Positions 1 through 8,596 of a DNA stretch of 64,000 bases are shown piece after piece. How positions within the stretch are numbered: the first letter of the stretch is position 1; every line of letters begins with the position of its first letter. Made by a program: the position numbers and the translations under genes. Origin of the DNA: Mycolicibacterium brumae (GTDB taxonomy: Bacteria; Actinomycetota; Actinomycetes; Mycobacteriales; Mycobacteriaceae); assembly GCF_025215495.1 (NCBI RefSeq), contig NZ_CP104302.1, forward strand, positions 310,001 to 374,000. The letters run 5' to 3'. The notes below the pieces were generated by a model. That model made no database searches, was not told the origin of the DNA, and was given only the letters and a program-made list of their open reading frames with translations.

Positions 1-2
1 CG

Positions 3-2168
3 ATTGCAAACCCAAGTGCAGCCGACGATGCAGCGGCGGACGCGTACGCCGGACCGAAGGCGAAGGCAGACGCCGACGCGACGATCGCCGATGCTGTTGT
101 CAACGCAGATAAAGTCGCTAAATTGGCTGGCGATGCCGCAGCTGCGCTGGTTACCCCAGACGATGCCATGGACGCTGCCGGAAAAGCCGCGGGCGAGGCG
201 GCCGTTGCCGAGGCCAACGCCAACCTTCCGGCCGACCAGCAGATCCAGCAGTGGAAGTGGGTGGATGATTGGGGTATCAAGTACGTCGTCGACTACAAGA
301 CCAGCGGTGCCTGGGTGACTCCGGCCATGTTCGACGAGTTGCCGAACGCCGCGAAGATCGCCTACGCCGCCGCTGTGATCTCTAATGGTGACCTTTCAGC
401 TTTGGCGCCGTTCATTAACTGGACCGTTTACCTGCAGAACACGAATCTCGTCGGCTGGGATGACGGCAATATCGCCATTGGTGAGGGCTACCGCCAGTAC
501 ATCGAAGCCGTCAAGGACGGGACTATCACTGCGGGCGAAGCGCAGACAGGACCCCGGAGCATTGATATCGGCGACTTGGTCATCACGAGCCAGGACGGCA
601 CTCTCGACTTGGGCACTGACCTCGGCGATATCTGGGACAAGATCCAGGCGGCTGTCACCACGGGAGAAGGAATCGGTTATCCGGATTCGGGGGATATCCC
701 GACGGGGAACCCCGAGGGGACAGTCAAGGGTGGCGTCATTGACTTCACTCTCATCACCATGGTGATGCTGCGCAACCCCGGCCGTCCGAACGGCGGTCTC
801 TACTCGCGGTTCGCGCCGGTCTACCAGGAGATCACCGGAATCAACCCGGTGACGCCGGCGGCCGAGTCGTTGAATTTGCCGAACGGGGCGACCGTCGCGG
901 ACTTCAGCAAGCTCGCCGACGGAAACTGGCAAGCCATCCTGAACGATTCCAGCGGTAAGAAGATGGTCCTCACGCTCAAGGCGGACGCCACCTGGGAATA
1001 CGACATCAAGTCGGACGCCCCGGTGAATGCGAACCCGCTGGCATGGGCAAACTCGGCCGTGGCTTCGATGTTTGTGCTGACCGCGGCCAATGAGTTGCTG
1101 GGTGCGTCGCAGGGCAATGGTTCTGTCAGCGCCGTCTTCTACCAGGTGCCGAAGGGCGAGTACGACGAGGGAAGCTTCTACGCCACCGTCACCCAGGAAG
1201 GTCTTCCCCTCCTCGCGCCTATCCGACTGCCCGCCAACCTGATTGGCGCGGTCACGGGGGAGAGCATCAACACTCCGTTTGCGGATGCGATGGAGCCTCT
1301 GCTGAAGATTCTGATCAACACCAGCTACACCGACGTGGTGACGCCCGAGGATTTGGCCGAAGGTGGCAAGTACTACGGGTCTGACTACAACGCCTATGAC
1401 CGGACGCTGCGCGAGATGCACCTCCCGACGCTGTTCGGGACGAACACGCTCAACCAGCGTGAGATCGCGCAGCTGCAAGGCGATCTCATCAAGGCCGTCG
1501 GGGCGGGCTTCGGTGGTGAGTTGACTGATGTGCTTCGTCAGTCCGCGAGCCGCCTGCTCGAAGCTCTGAACATCGCGCCGTCGGCTGACATCGACAACGT
1601 TCTCAAGGCGCCCGGCGACGCGATCACCTTCGTTGGCAATCAGATCGGTGGTGCGATCAGCGACGTGCTGGTGGGCCTCAACGATCAGCTGCCCGATGAG
1701 CTGCAACTCATCAAGACCGATGATGCTTCGCGAGCCGAGCAGCAGACCTTCCTGAAGAGCATCTACAAGCCGCTCGGCCAGGGCCTGAAGCCGGTGGCCG
1801 ACGGTGCCGCGGTGCTCAACGAGGGCTTCACCCAACTCGACTCGGTGATCACCGGTGGACAGCTCACCAAGCTGCAGAAGGATCCGATCGGCTCGCTGAT
1901 CACTGCCGGCGCTGATCTGCAGCAGGGCGGTGCCAAACTGCAGAAGAGCCTGACAAAGGCTCAGAAGGATGCCGACGATCTGGTGAAGGCGGTGACCTCC
2001 GGTGACCCGTCGAAGATCGGCAAGACCGTCAAGGAGAAGGCCGACTACCGCATCGACCGGGCCAGGAGGGACCTGGACAACGGCGTCGCGAAGGTCAAGG
2101 AGGCCGCCGGCAAGGTCAAGGAGGCTGTCAAGAAAGTCACCGACAAGGTGACCAAGAAGAGCGAGTAA
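3..2168 (+). CDS. Large Ala-rich protein of unknown function, 5' end outside the window
   Basis: The frame is open from the first bases, so the true start lies upstream; 721 codons are visible. The visible N-terminus is a low-complexity Ala/Asp/Lys stretch. The middle holds RNPGRPNGG and later a YDRTLREMHLPTLFG segment, which resemble motifs I associate with mycobacterial PE-PPE-domain alpha/beta-hydrolase-like proteins. I see no GxSxG nucleophile motif, so an active hydrolase is doubtful. The last 60 residues are Lys/Ala/Val-rich and probably an amphipathic helix (KVKEAAGKVKEAVKKVTDK). No membrane segment is visible. It is followed by a strong terminator and then by the mobile island. Function unknown; the PE-PPE resemblance is weak. 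Confidence 0.75.
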   Translation: MANPSAADDAAADAYAGPKAKADADATIADAVVNADKVAKLAGDAAAALVTPDDAMDAAGKAAGEAAVAEANANLPADQQIQQWKWVDDWGIKYVVDYKTSGAWVTPAMFDELPNAAKIAYAAAVISNGDLSALAPFINWTVYLQNTNLVGWDDGNIAIGEGYRQYIEAVKDGTITAGEAQTGPRSIDIGDLVITSQDGTLDLGTDLGDIWDKIQAAVTTGEGIGYPDSGDIPTGNPEGTVKGGVIDFTLITMVMLRNPGRPNGGLYSRFAPVYQEITGINPVTPAAESLNLPNGATVADFSKLADGNWQAILNDSSGKKMVLTLKADATWEYDIKSDAPVNANPLAWANSAVASMFVLTAANELLGASQGNGSVSAVFYQVPKGEYDEGSFYATVTQEGLPLLAPIRLPANLIGAVTGESINTPFADAMEPLLKILINTSYTDVVTPEDLAEGGKYYGSDYNAYDRTLREMHLPTLFGTNTLNQREIAQLQGDLIKAVGAGFGGELTDVLRQSASRLLEALNIAPSADIDNVLKAPGDAITFVGNQIGGAISDVLVGLNDQLPDELQLIKTDDASRAEQQTFLKSIYKPLGQGLKPVADGAAVLNEGFTQLDSVITGGQLTKLQKDPIGSLITAGADLQQGGAKLQKSLTKAQKDADDLVKAVTSGDPSKIGKTVKEKADYRIDRARRDLDNGVAKVKEAAGKVKEAVKKVTDKVTKKSE

Positions 2169-2192
2169 TCGACGACCTAGCAGTTGGTTCCG

Positions 2193-2222
2193 GATGGGCT
2201 CCCGCTTCGGCGGGAGCCCATC
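2193..2222 (+). terminator. Intrinsic hairpin terminator after the first gene
   Basis: A perfect 13-bp stem (2193-2205 with 2210-2222) closes on a TTCG tetraloop 24 nt after the stop codon at 2168. There is no long T-run, as is common for mycobacterial terminators. Confidence 0.85.
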
Positions 2223-2316
2223 TGCGTTCGCGATTGGCAGCCGGATCGGCAGTGACGCGGGGGTGGGCGCTCATGCGGCACCGCTCCGGGTTCAGCTTGG
2301 AAGCGCCCAGACGATT

Positions 2317-2337
2317 CTCAGGTAGCTCTGACCTGAG
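2317..2337. repeat. Short inverted repeat left of the IS21 element
   Basis: CTCAGGT (2317-2323) and ACCTGAG (2331-2337) form a perfect 7-bp stem around a 7-nt loop. It lies just outside the left target duplication. It may belong to the 3' flank of the older IS1634-like element that the IS21 element interrupted; that is inference. The rest of 2223-2344 holds no gene that I can see. Confidence 0.4.
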
Positions 2338-2344
2338 TTAGGAC

Positions 2345-2349
2345 ATTCG
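2345..2349. repeat. Target-site duplication, left copy (ATTCG)
   Basis: ATTCG precedes the left IS21 terminus and is repeated exactly at 5023-5027 after the right terminus. Five bp is within the range known for IS21-family insertions. Confidence 0.85.
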
Positions 2350-2437
2350 TGTTTAGCAGGGGCGTTCGGTAGCGGTTGTGTGACGAAGTGGTAGCGCGGG
2401 CGCGGGGATCGGGTAGCGGTCCTCGCGCCCGCGCTTT

Positions 2438-3199
2438 CTACTCGGTCGCAGTCTCGTGGCCGTGCCGGCGCATGTTGGGTCCGTCGAGCTGGACCAGTTC
2501 GGCGGTGGAGACGATGCGGTTGAGGATGGACTCGGCGATGACAGCGTCGTGTAGGGATCGGTACCAGTCTTCGGGGTCGAATTGGCTGGTGACGACGGTG
2601 GATCCGCGGCCTTCTCGGGCGGCGAGGATGTTGAGCAGTTCGGCGGCGGTTTCGCCGGTGATCGGGGTGGTCAGGAAGTCGTCGAGGACGAGCAGTTCGC
2701 AGGTGTGCACGCCGGTGAGGAACGTCAGCCGCCCGGCGTCGTGGCGTTGGTAGACCGCGAGCTGGTTGGCCAGGTCGTCGAGCCGGAAGTATCTGGCGGT
2801 GTAGTCCCGGCGGCAGGCGGCGTTGACCAGGGCTTGGGCCAGATACGACTTGCCGACGCTGGATTTGCCGAGGATGACCAAGTTGTGTGTGCGGTCGATC
2901 CACCGGCATGCGGCGAGGCGCTCGATCAAGTCCCGGTTGATGTTTCGGCCATCGAGGTAGTGGATGTCTTCGACGCAGGCCGCTGGATTCGGTGTCCGGG
3001 AGGCTTTGAGGAGCTTGAGCACACGCCGCTCGGCGCGAGCGGCGGTCTCCTGCTCCAGGGCGTGGCGGATCTTTCGGGAGAAGCTCCACTGGTCGTAGGT
3101 GGGGTCGTTGGCGATGTCGATGACGGCTTCGCCGAAGGCGGTCATCCGCAGTTTGGTGAACACGGGCATGTCATCGACGCTGAGGTGCTGGTCATTCAT
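2438..3199 (-). CDS. istB: IS21-family helper ATPase IstB
   Basis: The 253-residue AAA+ ATPase assists the IstA transposase in target selection and strand transfer. The Walker A motif GKSSVGKS is near residue 107 and Walker B LLVLDDF near residue 170, both at usual IstB positions, and the length is normal. The ATG start overlaps the istA stop (ATGA at 3196-3199), so the pair is translationally coupled. It is transcribed leftwards inside the IS21 element and ends about 90 bp before the left terminal repeat. No frameshift or missing motif is seen. Assignment to the family is secure; whether the element is mobile today cannot be read from sequence. Confidence 0.93.
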   Translation of the reverse strand: MNDQHLSVDDMPVFTKLRMTAFGEAVIDIANDPTYDQWSFSRKIRHALEQETAARAERRVLKLLKASRTPNPAACVEDIHYLDGRNINRDLIERLAACRWIDRTHNLVILGKSSVGKSYLAQALVNAACRRDYTARYFRLDDLANQLAVYQRHDAGRLTFLTGVHTCELLVLDDFLTTPITGETAAELLNILAAREGRGSTVVTSQFDPEDWYRSLHDAVIAESILNRIVSTAELVQLDGPNMRRHGHETATE

Positions 3200-4890
3200 C
3201 GCTGGACTCCCGCCCCGGCGTCATCGCCACCGTCATCGGTGCGCCGGTCACCGGTGGTGAGCGCGTCGAGGCTGAACGCTTCGGCGCCGGCCAGGTGCGC
3301 GCGGCTGGTGTCACGGCCGGCCACCCCGGCCGCTGCGGGTCTGGATGCTGGCGTGATCGGGTTGGCGGCATCGCCGTCCCCGCCGATGGTGGTGGGTCGT
3401 TGGTTGCCGTCGGCGCGCAGCGCGCTGATGCGGTGTTTGACCGCGGTGTAGGTGATCGGCCGGTGCGCGTCCTCGGCGATGAGCTCGCGGCAGGCAGCCT
3501 CCAGCAGCATCCGGTTGGCGCTGGCGCGTTTGCCCAGGTCCAGGATGTTCATGCAGGACCGGTAGCCCTGGGCCTCGATCGCCTTGCCATCGAGCAGCCG
3601 GGTGAGCGCGGCCACCGTGGCCGGGCCGACCTTGCCGGCCTGGCGCAGGAAGTAACCGCGGGTCCACAATCCGGTCACCGACTCATAGTGCGGGGGCGCG
3701 TGCTCAGGGTCGGTGACATAGCCGTTGCGGTGCCGGCCCTGCTGGTGGGCGGCGATGATCTGCCCATCGGCGAGCACCTCGATCGTCGTGCCGATAATCC
3801 GCACGTCCACCCCGCGCCCGGCGAACCGGTAGGGCACCGAGTACTTGATGGTGTCGAGCTGGATATGCCAATCCCGGTGCACCTTCGCCTTGCGCCAGCA
3901 CACCGGTTCCCACCGCTGCTCGGGCAACCCGATGAGCTCGCCGCGCTCATGGTCGTCGAACCAGCCACGCCGCGCCCGCGCCTCCCCGCGAAACGGGGTC
4001 CGGTCGTTGATCTGCTCGACTTGGGCGGCGACCGCCGCGTTGAGGTCATCAAGGCAGGCGAACACCCGATCGGCCAGGAAGTGGATCACCCAGTTGGTGA
4101 TGACCTTCACCCCCGCTTCGGCGTTCCCTTTGTCCCGCGGGCGATTTGAGCGTGTCGGCACCGCCGCGGCCCCATAGTGGGCCAGGAAATCCTGATACGA
4201 GGCGTTGACGTCGCGGGCCCGGTCGATGCGGCTGATCTGGTTTGACGCCGTCGAAGCGTTGTCCGGGACGATCACCTGGGCGACCCCGCCGAAATACTCG
4301 AACGCCCGCCGATGCCCATCGCACCACGCGGGCTGTTTCTCATCGAAGTAGCCGTAGGCGAACACCATCCCCGAGAACGGCAACGTCGCCACGAACACCG
4401 ACACCGGTGTCACCGCCCGGGTGATCGGATCGGTCACCTTCATCGGCGTGCCCGCCCAATCGACCTGCATCGTATGCCCCGGCACGTGGGCGATCGGCAC
4501 ACTCAGATCGTTGACCCGGACGTGCTCGGTGACGATCTGGCAGTAGCGCTCATACCCGTAGAACCGGGCGCCCGGGGCCGCATCGGATCGCAGGTACTGG
4601 CTCCACAGCACCTTCAACGGCGGCTTCTTGCGACCCAGCCGCGCCGCGACGACCTTGTCGATATCGACCGGCACGAACTCACTGGCCACGTTCTTGCGGC
4701 CATCGGCGAACAGCCGATCCAGATCCTCAGCGGTCAGCGCCGCGACCTGCTCGGCGGTGCTCAACTGCTCCTCATCGAGCACACGGCGGGCCCGGGCGAT
4801 CGCCCGGTGCGAGCACCCCGCCATCGCTTCGATCTGCCTATAGGCCAGTCCCTGCACCAGCAGGCCCATCACATACCGGTAATCCGTCAT
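3196..4890 (-). CDS. istA: IS21-family DDE transposase IstA
   Basis: This is the transposase of the 2350-5022 element. An N-terminal helix-turn-helix (YRQIEAMAGCSHRAIARARR) should bind the terminal repeats. The catalytic DDE triad is visible as MQVDWAG, VIVPDNAST and RDKGNAEAGVK. I prefer the ATG at 4890, giving 564 residues, because GAGAGGGA lies about 8 nt upstream on the minus strand; a TTG at 4908 is the longer alternative. The C-terminus carries a long disordered Arg/Ala/Gly tail. The gene overlaps istB by 4 nt. It appears full length. Confidence 0.92.
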   Translation of the reverse strand: MTDYRYVMGLLVQGLAYRQIEAMAGCSHRAIARARRVLDEEQLSTAEQVAALTAEDLDRLFADGRKNVASEFVPVDIDKVVAARLGRKKPPLKVLWSQYLRSDAAPGARFYGYERYCQIVTEHVRVNDLSVPIAHVPGHTMQVDWAGTPMKVTDPITRAVTPVSVFVATLPFSGMVFAYGYFDEKQPAWCDGHRRAFEYFGGVAQVIVPDNASTASNQISRIDRARDVNASYQDFLAHYGAAAVPTRSNRPRDKGNAEAGVKVITNWVIHFLADRVFACLDDLNAAVAAQVEQINDRTPFRGEARARRGWFDDHERGELIGLPEQRWEPVCWRKAKVHRDWHIQLDTIKYSVPYRFAGRGVDVRIIGTTIEVLADGQIIAAHQQGRHRNGYVTDPEHAPPHYESVTGLWTRGYFLRQAGKVGPATVAALTRLLDGKAIEAQGYRSCMNILDLGKRASANRMLLEAACRELIAEDAHRPITYTAVKHRISALRADGNQRPTTIGGDGDAANPITPASRPAAAGVAGRDTSRAHLAGAEAFSLDALTTGDRRTDDGGDDAGAGVQR

Positions 4891-5022
4891 CCGCGGGATC
4901 CCTCTCAATCGCCGCGACCCCTGCGGCCACGGATGAAAGCGATCCTCGAACAGCGCTACCAGATACCCGCGCCACTGCTACCGGATAGTTACACAGGCGC
5001 TACCGAAAGCCCCGGCTTAACA

Positions 5023-5027
5023 ATTCG
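5023..5027. repeat. Target-site duplication, right copy (ATTCG)
   Basis: Exact partner of 2345-2349. The next base starts the stop codon of the neighbouring IS1634-like transposase gene. Confidence 0.85.
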
Positions 5028-6598
5028 TTAGTGCCCCTGCGCGGTCGCGGATTTCGCTGGATCGACGCCGAGGTGCTCGAGGATTTCGCGTTGGTTGGCG
5101 GGCACGTCGGGTGGGAACGTGTGGGTGGTGCCGTTGATGGCGATGGTGGCACTGCGCAGCGGCCGCAGGCCCTTGACGACTTTGGCGATGGAGTTCCCAC
5201 TGCGGGACTGAATCGCATGTGAGACCGCGAGGGCGGCGAACACGATCGTCAGGTGCGCGTCGATGGTCTCGCGTTGGCGGTGCCAGATCGGGCGCGCGGC
5301 CAGGTCGGATTTCGACATCCGGAACGACTTCTCGACGTGCCATAGGTCGTGGTACTTCGCCATGATTTCGGTCGCCGGCATGAGGGTGACCGGCACATTC
5401 GTCACGTAACCCTTCAAACCGACCAGGGATTGGGCCCGGGTCAGGGCGGCTTGGTCGAGGTGACGGTCTTTGCCGCTGACTTTGACGAACCGCGCTGATT
5501 TCGCCGCTTTGGTCCCGTCGATGATCGCTTTTGCGCGGGCCTCCTGGGCGGCCAGGGTCTTCTGATCGCGGCGGGCCCGTTTGGCCGAGTACGCCCACAC
5601 CGCCCGCCATGCGCCCGGATGCGCCTGCGGGTCCCAGACGGGTTCGGCGCGTTTGCCGCGGTCGTTGACGCACCTGTTGTTGCCGTGCCGCGGAGTCACG
5701 GTGTCGATGACGTGGCCGTCGGTGAAAGCGTCTCCGTTCCAATGGAAGTGAGACTCCAAATCGGCCGGGGCCTTGGTGACCCGGGAGCCGACGATGAACG
5801 AGCACCCCAACTCGTCAAGGTCTTTGAGATTCGAGGCTGACAGCATGCCTGCGTCGGCGGCGACGACGATCTCGGTGTCGGTCAACTGGTGGCGTTCCAG
5901 GAAGCCGCGGACGACGGGCACGATCGTGGTGGTTTCCGCGGTATTGCCCTCGTAGCAGCCGATTTCCAGCGGGAACCCGGTCCGGTCGACCAGCAGCCCG
6001 ACCACGATCTGAGGGTCGACCCGGCGCTCCTTGGAGTACCCGACTTTGCGCAGGTCGTCTTCGTTCTCGGCCTCGAAATACAACGTGGTGACGTCGTAGA
6101 GCAGCAGGGACAGGCCGCCGCAGTCACGCGCGTGGGCGAAGCACTTCGCGGCGATGGTGTCGCGGTACTTGCCGGGACCGACCGCATCGAGGTGACGCTG
6201 AACCGTCCGGTAAGACACCTGGTTCGCGCCGAGGTCGGCCAGCACCCGCAGGGAATCGAGCTTGCTGGTCGGCTCCACGATCCGGGCGATCACCAAATCC
6301 CGGAACACCGCGTCATCGATGGCGTCGAACCCGAGCCAGTCATAAACCGCGCCGAGCGTGTCATAAAGCAGCCGAGAGGCGGTGCCGATCGTGCGGCCCG
6401 GCCCGGCCACCGACGCCACCGGCGCCGCCTGCGCCGGCCTCCAGTCAGCGACATCAGCGAGCTGGCTAGTCACCCGGTGAGCGTCGAAGCCAAGCTCCTG
6501 CTGATCGCCATCAGCGATCACCCGGGCCTTCTCCAGCAAAATACCCAGCTCAGCATCGGTGTGAGCAGAACCGACATGCGCCACGATCTCGCGTGAGC
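5028..6598 (-). pseudogene. IS1634-family transposase, N-terminus lost to the IS256-like element
   Basis: About 523 codons of an IS4-superfamily (IS1634-type) DDE transposase remain. The catalytic region is intact: LLYDVTTLYFE (first Asp), VVAADAGMLSASNL (second Asp) and WHVEKSFRMSKSDL (Glu with the YREK-like signature). The C-terminus is complete, ending at the TAA at 5028. Family members normally carry several tens of residues before the REIVAHVGSAH segment. Here reading runs straight into the terminal repeat of the IS256-like element at 6599, and the only possible start (TTG, 6605) lies in that repeat. It is therefore probably inactive. The matching terminal repeats of this element are not recognisable, and its downstream flank was split by the IS21 insertion. 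Confidence 0.8.
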
Positions 6599-8054
6599 GT
6601 GTCAAGTCTTTTGTGTAAGTCGTTTCCTCTGATGTTGTCGTTTGGTGTGTTCTACAGGTGGGGCTCGATGCGGTCTGGGTAGACCAGCACGAGCTGTTCG
6701 AGGGCTTTCTTCCAGTTGGTGACCACTTGTCCTTCCACGAGGCGTCCGGCGGCCTTTCGGTTATGTTTCTGGCCGCGTTCCTTGGCCCGTTCGGCGGCGC
6801 GTTTGTCTTCGATGTTGCAGATCGCCAGCCAGAGCAGTTTCACCACCGCGGCGTCGTTGGGGAACTGCCCGCGGGTCTTGGTGACCTTGCGAAGTTGGTA
6901 GTTCAACGACTCGATCGAGTTGGTCGTGTAGATCACCCGGCGTAGCTCTGGAGGGAACTCCAGGAAGGGGATGAATTGCTCCCATGATCGATCGAAAACC
7001 ATTGTCACAGTGGGGTTTTTCTTGCCCAAATCTGATGCGGTGAACGCATCCAGCTCGGCGCGGGCGGCATCGGCGTCAGCGGCGGTGTAGATCGGCTTGA
7101 GCGCGGCGGCCACGGCCTTGCGGTCCTTGTAGGACACGAACCGCAGCGCGTTGCGGATCAGGTGCACCACGCAGGTCTGGACGGTGGCCTGCGACCAGGT
7201 CGCCGTGATGGCCTCGGGGAACCCGGTGAGCCCGTCGCAGCACACGATAAGCACGTCACGCACCCCTCGGTTGGCCAGATCAGCGCAGACCGACGCCCAG
7301 AACGAGGCTCCTTCGTTCTGCTGGACCCAGATGCCCAGGACATGCTTGACGCCGGCCATATCGACGCCCACGGCGATGTGCGCGGCCTTGTTGCGGGTGT
7401 GGCCGCCGTCTTTGACCTTCACCACGATCGCGTCGAGGTAGATCACCGGGTACAGCGCATCCAACGGGCGACGCTGCCAGGCAAGGACCTCATCGGAGAT
7501 CTCGTCGACGATCTTGGAGATCGTCTCATGAGACACCTCGGCGCCGATCGTTGATTGCAGGTGAAATTGGATGTCCCGCAACGTCATCCCGCCGGCATAC
7601 AGCGAAACGATCATGTCATCGAGCCCACCGAGCCGGCGCTGTCCCTTGGGCACCAGCCGCGGCGTGAACGACCCGTCACGGTCCCGAGGCACCTCCAACG
7701 AGACCGGGCCGGCCTCAGTCTGCACGGTCTTGGCCGAGTGCCCGTTACGGGCGTTCGGCAGGCCCCGGCCGGCCGGGTCGCCCTTCTCATAGCCGAGATG
7801 ATCGGTCAGCTCGGCGGCCAGGCCCCGCTCCAACGCGAGCTTGATCAGCCCGGGCAGCAGGCCACCCTCACCGGTCAGCGCGACCTCGCCGGAGTCGATC
7901 GAGGCCAGCAGCTCATCGACCGCCCCGGATGCCCGCAGCGCCTCGGCCACCTCCACCGTCGACGCGGCCTCAGCCAGCCGCGCGTCCAAATCCCGATCTG
8001 TCGTCATGCCCTGAGATCCTTCCCTTGTCAGGACTTACACAGACCATCTGACAC
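6599..8054 (-). mobile_element. IS256-family insertion sequence
   Basis: The roughly 1456-bp element has imperfect 23-bp terminal inverted repeats (6599-6621 and 8032-8054; 18 of 23 matching), each starting GTGTCA and ending TGTGTAAGTC on the inward strand. It encodes one transposase. No direct repeat is apparent: the left flank reads GCGTGAGC and the right flank CCCCCGCT. It separates two different truncated genes, so it probably marks a deletion or recombination junction rather than a simple insertion. Confidence 0.85.
6652..8007 (-). CDS. IS256-family (mutator-type) transposase
   Basis: The 451-residue protein is full length for the family. The mutator-type DDE core is visible: PVIYLDAIVVKVKDGG (Asp near 190), VLIVCCDGLTGFPEAI (Asp near 256) and VIYTTNSIESLNYQLRK (Glu near 365). 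The N-terminal region (LERGLAAELTDHLGYEKGDPAG, read as two blocks) matches the DNA-binding part of IS256 and IS1081 relatives. The ATG at 8007 has GGAAGGA upstream. It is transcribed leftwards and nearly fills the element. The reading frame is intact, so the element could still be mobile. Confidence 0.93.
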   Translation of the reverse strand: MTTDRDLDARLAEAASTVEVAEALRASGAVDELLASIDSGEVALTGEGGLLPGLIKLALERGLAAELTDHLGYEKGDPAGRGLPNARNGHSAKTVQTEAGPVSLEVPRDRDGSFTPRLVPKGQRRLGGLDDMIVSLYAGGMTLRDIQFHLQSTIGAEVSHETISKIVDEISDEVLAWQRRPLDALYPVIYLDAIVVKVKDGGHTRNKAAHIAVGVDMAGVKHVLGIWVQQNEGASFWASVCADLANRGVRDVLIVCCDGLTGFPEAITATWSQATVQTCVVHLIRNALRFVSYKDRKAVAAALKPIYTAADADAARAELDAFTASDLGKKNPTVTMVFDRSWEQFIPFLEFPPELRRVIYTTNSIESLNYQLRKVTKTRGQFPNDAAVVKLLWLAICNIEDKRAAERAKERGQKHNRKAAGRLVEGQVVTNWKKALEQLVLVYPDRIEPHL

Positions 8055-8596
8055 CCCCCGCTGGAATGCAGCGGCAATTGCCGGGACTTGCCGAACTTGG
8101 CATTGCGCACCGTGATCAGCGCGCCGGGAAGATCGACGTCACCACGGTCCAACGCGATGGCTTCGCCGATGCGCAACCCGGTGGCGGCCAACAGTCCGAT
8201 CAAGGTGGCGTAGGTCATCCCCCGCAACCGTGATCGCAGATTCCGGGCCTCCGCCATCAACGCGGCGATCTCGGCGTCGGTGTAGAGGTAGGGAACCGCC
8301 CGATGAGATCGCCCGGGCAGCAGGTCAGCAGGCGGGATCTCGGTGGCTGGGTCGATTGCGGCCAGATAGCGCGCGAATCCGCGCACCGCTGACAGCCGAG
8401 CGCCGTGCCAGACAGGGTCTGCGCCCACCGGCTCAGTGGCCCACCTCAGCGCCAACTCGACGGTCACGCGCTGCGCGCCGACCCGCCCAGCCTCGGCGAC
8501 GAAGTCAGCCAGCAACCCGCCGGCGCGTTCAAGCTTGAATCCCAGCGCACGCCGCATGGTGAGGTAGTCGGCCAACGCGTCGGCCAGGGCGGTCAT
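8055..8596 (-). pseudogene. Tyrosine recombinase, C-terminus cut off by the IS256-like element
   Basis: About 180 residues remain: the core-binding domain (ALADYLTMRRALGFKLERAG) and the start of the catalytic domain with the first catalytic Arg (GLLAATGLRIGEAIALDRGDVD). Homology stops after NAKFGKSRQLPLHSS, where the frame enters the IS256 terminal repeat at 8054. The HxxR, second His and nucleophilic Tyr are gone. The start ATG overlaps the stop of the upstream recombinase (ATGA at 8593-8596). It is the second gene of a recombinase tandem and most likely the middle gene (ritB-like) of a recombinase-in-trio element whose third gene has been lost. The trio assignment is inference; the truncation is seen. 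Confidence 0.85.

Larger units (their letters stand above)
2350..5022 (-). mobile_element. Complete IS21-family insertion sequence
   Basis: The 2673-bp element has 25-bp terminal inverted repeats (2350-2374 and 4998-5022, 22 of 25 matching). Both begin TGTT and end TTCGGTAGCG on the inward strand. Further inside, the motif GGTAGC recurs on both sides (near 2390 and 2412 on the left; 4942 and 4977 on the right), the multiple sub-terminal repeats typical of IS21. It carries istA and istB and is flanked by ATTCG duplications, so it looks intact and fairly recent. It lies 5 bp past the stop codon of the IS1634-like transposase. Confidence 0.92.

Noticed and set aside
396..1835. Long minus-strand open frame opposite the first gene, and similar long frames opposite ftsH, clpC1, mmpL and the Pls-like gene
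   Set aside because: High GC content creates long antisense frames; these have Arg/Gly/His/Gln-skewed composition, no known motif and no ribosome-binding site, while the opposite strand has clear domains.
2350..8054. A composite transposon bounded by the IS21- and IS256-like elements
   Set aside because: The two elements are from different families, do not share ends, and the DNA between them is a broken transposase rather than cargo.
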